Shown here one piece after another: positions 63,648-64,000 of a stretch of 64,000 nucleotides of DNA. The stretch is taken from contig OY751488.1 in assembly GCA_963565915.1 (NCBI GenBank), positions 744,001 to 808,000 of the forward strand, given 5' to 3'. Origin of the DNA: Entoloma clypeatum. Its lineage: Eukaryota > Basidiomycota > Agaricomycetes > Agaricales > Entolomataceae. Numbering within the stretch: position 1 is the first letter of the stretch; each line of letters opens with the position of its first letter. The notes below the pieces were generated by a model. That model did no database searches. It saw only the letters and a program-made list of their open reading frames with translations, and was not told the origin of the DNA. A program made the translations under genes and the position numbers.

Positions 63648-64000
63648 ATGTCTAACACCACCACTACCTCCACTTCCACCACCGACATCAACCCCGCCAT
63701 TGCCGCCCTCATGAGAGACCAAATCCATGCCCTTGAAACTTCCCTCGCCAATCTCCTTCATCGCCAGATGCATATCCAGCTCCACTCGCTGTCCAACCTC
63801 CCCGTCGCCCCAAGTCCTGAGGAAAAACAAATTCTTGGAAATTACACCAGCACCCTCGTCATTGAAAATTGGTGTATTTGGTTGGCTATCAAAGGCCTCG
63901 AGCCGCCGTTGCCATCAACGAGGAGCTAATATATGATTGGAGCCTCAAGGAGAGTCCAAACTGGTCCAACCCCAACAACAATGAGGGATGGGGACAGTGA
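63648..64000 (+). pseudogene. B-family accessory ORF, frameshifted copy at window edge
   Basis: ATG at 63648; MSNTTTTSTSTTDINPAIAA, MRDQIHALETSLANLLHRQM (with a short in-frame deletion before it), EEKQILGNYTSTLVIEN. One base is lost near 63905, after which the other frame gives AVAINEELIYDWSLKESPNW, with a stop at the last bases of the window. Confidence 0.7.

Overview
The window looks like a transposon-saturated, gene-poor block of a filamentous fungal genome, most likely a basidiomycete (Agaricomycete). The basis is chromodomain Ty3/gypsy elements, Ty1/copia elements, a RNase H-bearing LINE of the kind common in fungi, 50-51 bp GT-AG introns, and heavy C-to-T decay at CpG sites in the repeats. 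I found no convincing host gene, rRNA or functional tRNA. An assembly gap (200 N) lies at 61679-61878. I labelled repeat families A-E for this window only: A, B and C are gypsy families, D is an LTR known only as LTRs, E is a copia-type LTR.

Layout. 1-809: minus-strand A pol fragment. 2048-5969: near-identical inverted copy of 52702-56624 (LINE tail, solo C LTR, copia gag remnant, B LTR part). 5946-8885: decayed B element. 8968-14249: A element with its own LTR pair, in which the middle of pol has been replaced by a C-family segment (10935-13200). 14605-16683: inverted D LTR split by a Tc1/mariner element. 16719-17797: unidentified Pro/Ser-rich ORF. 17878-22725: C element with a solo D LTR in its gag. 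22755-23036: possible tRNA-derived SINE. 24240-24800: minisatellite. 25031-26283: A element broken by a B insertion.

26284-52946 is a nested stack. A minus-strand B element (B-) is split by a plus-strand B element (B+, 30837-48048, TSD AGTCA). Copia-2 (31195-37034, TSD TGCCC) lies in the left LTR of B+. The intact copia-1 (42167-47950, TSD ATAGC) lies in its right LTR. A short non-autonomous C element (48202-52204, TSD GTTGT) lies in the B- gag. Beyond this are the right arm of the large inverted repeat, a 5'-truncated LINE with an 11-bp TSD, a copia-type LTR, and B fragments around a 60-bp tandem repeat and the assembly gap.

The most noteworthy observations are: (1) an antisense, intron-containing gene carried near the 3' LTR of C elements, whose spliced product has the exact cysteine spacing of a fungal Zn(II)2Cys6 cluster with the intron inside the cluster; (2) a small sense accessory ORF (about 120 aa) after the chromodomain of B elements; (3) a non-autonomous C element in which Gag is fused in frame to the integrase tail and chromodomain; (4) an apparently intact copia element with identical LTRs and a half-tRNA-type primer site; (5) a recent large inverted duplication and an apparent 3.4-kb conversion tract between inverted B copies. 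All similarity statements come from reading the sequence by eye and have not been computed.
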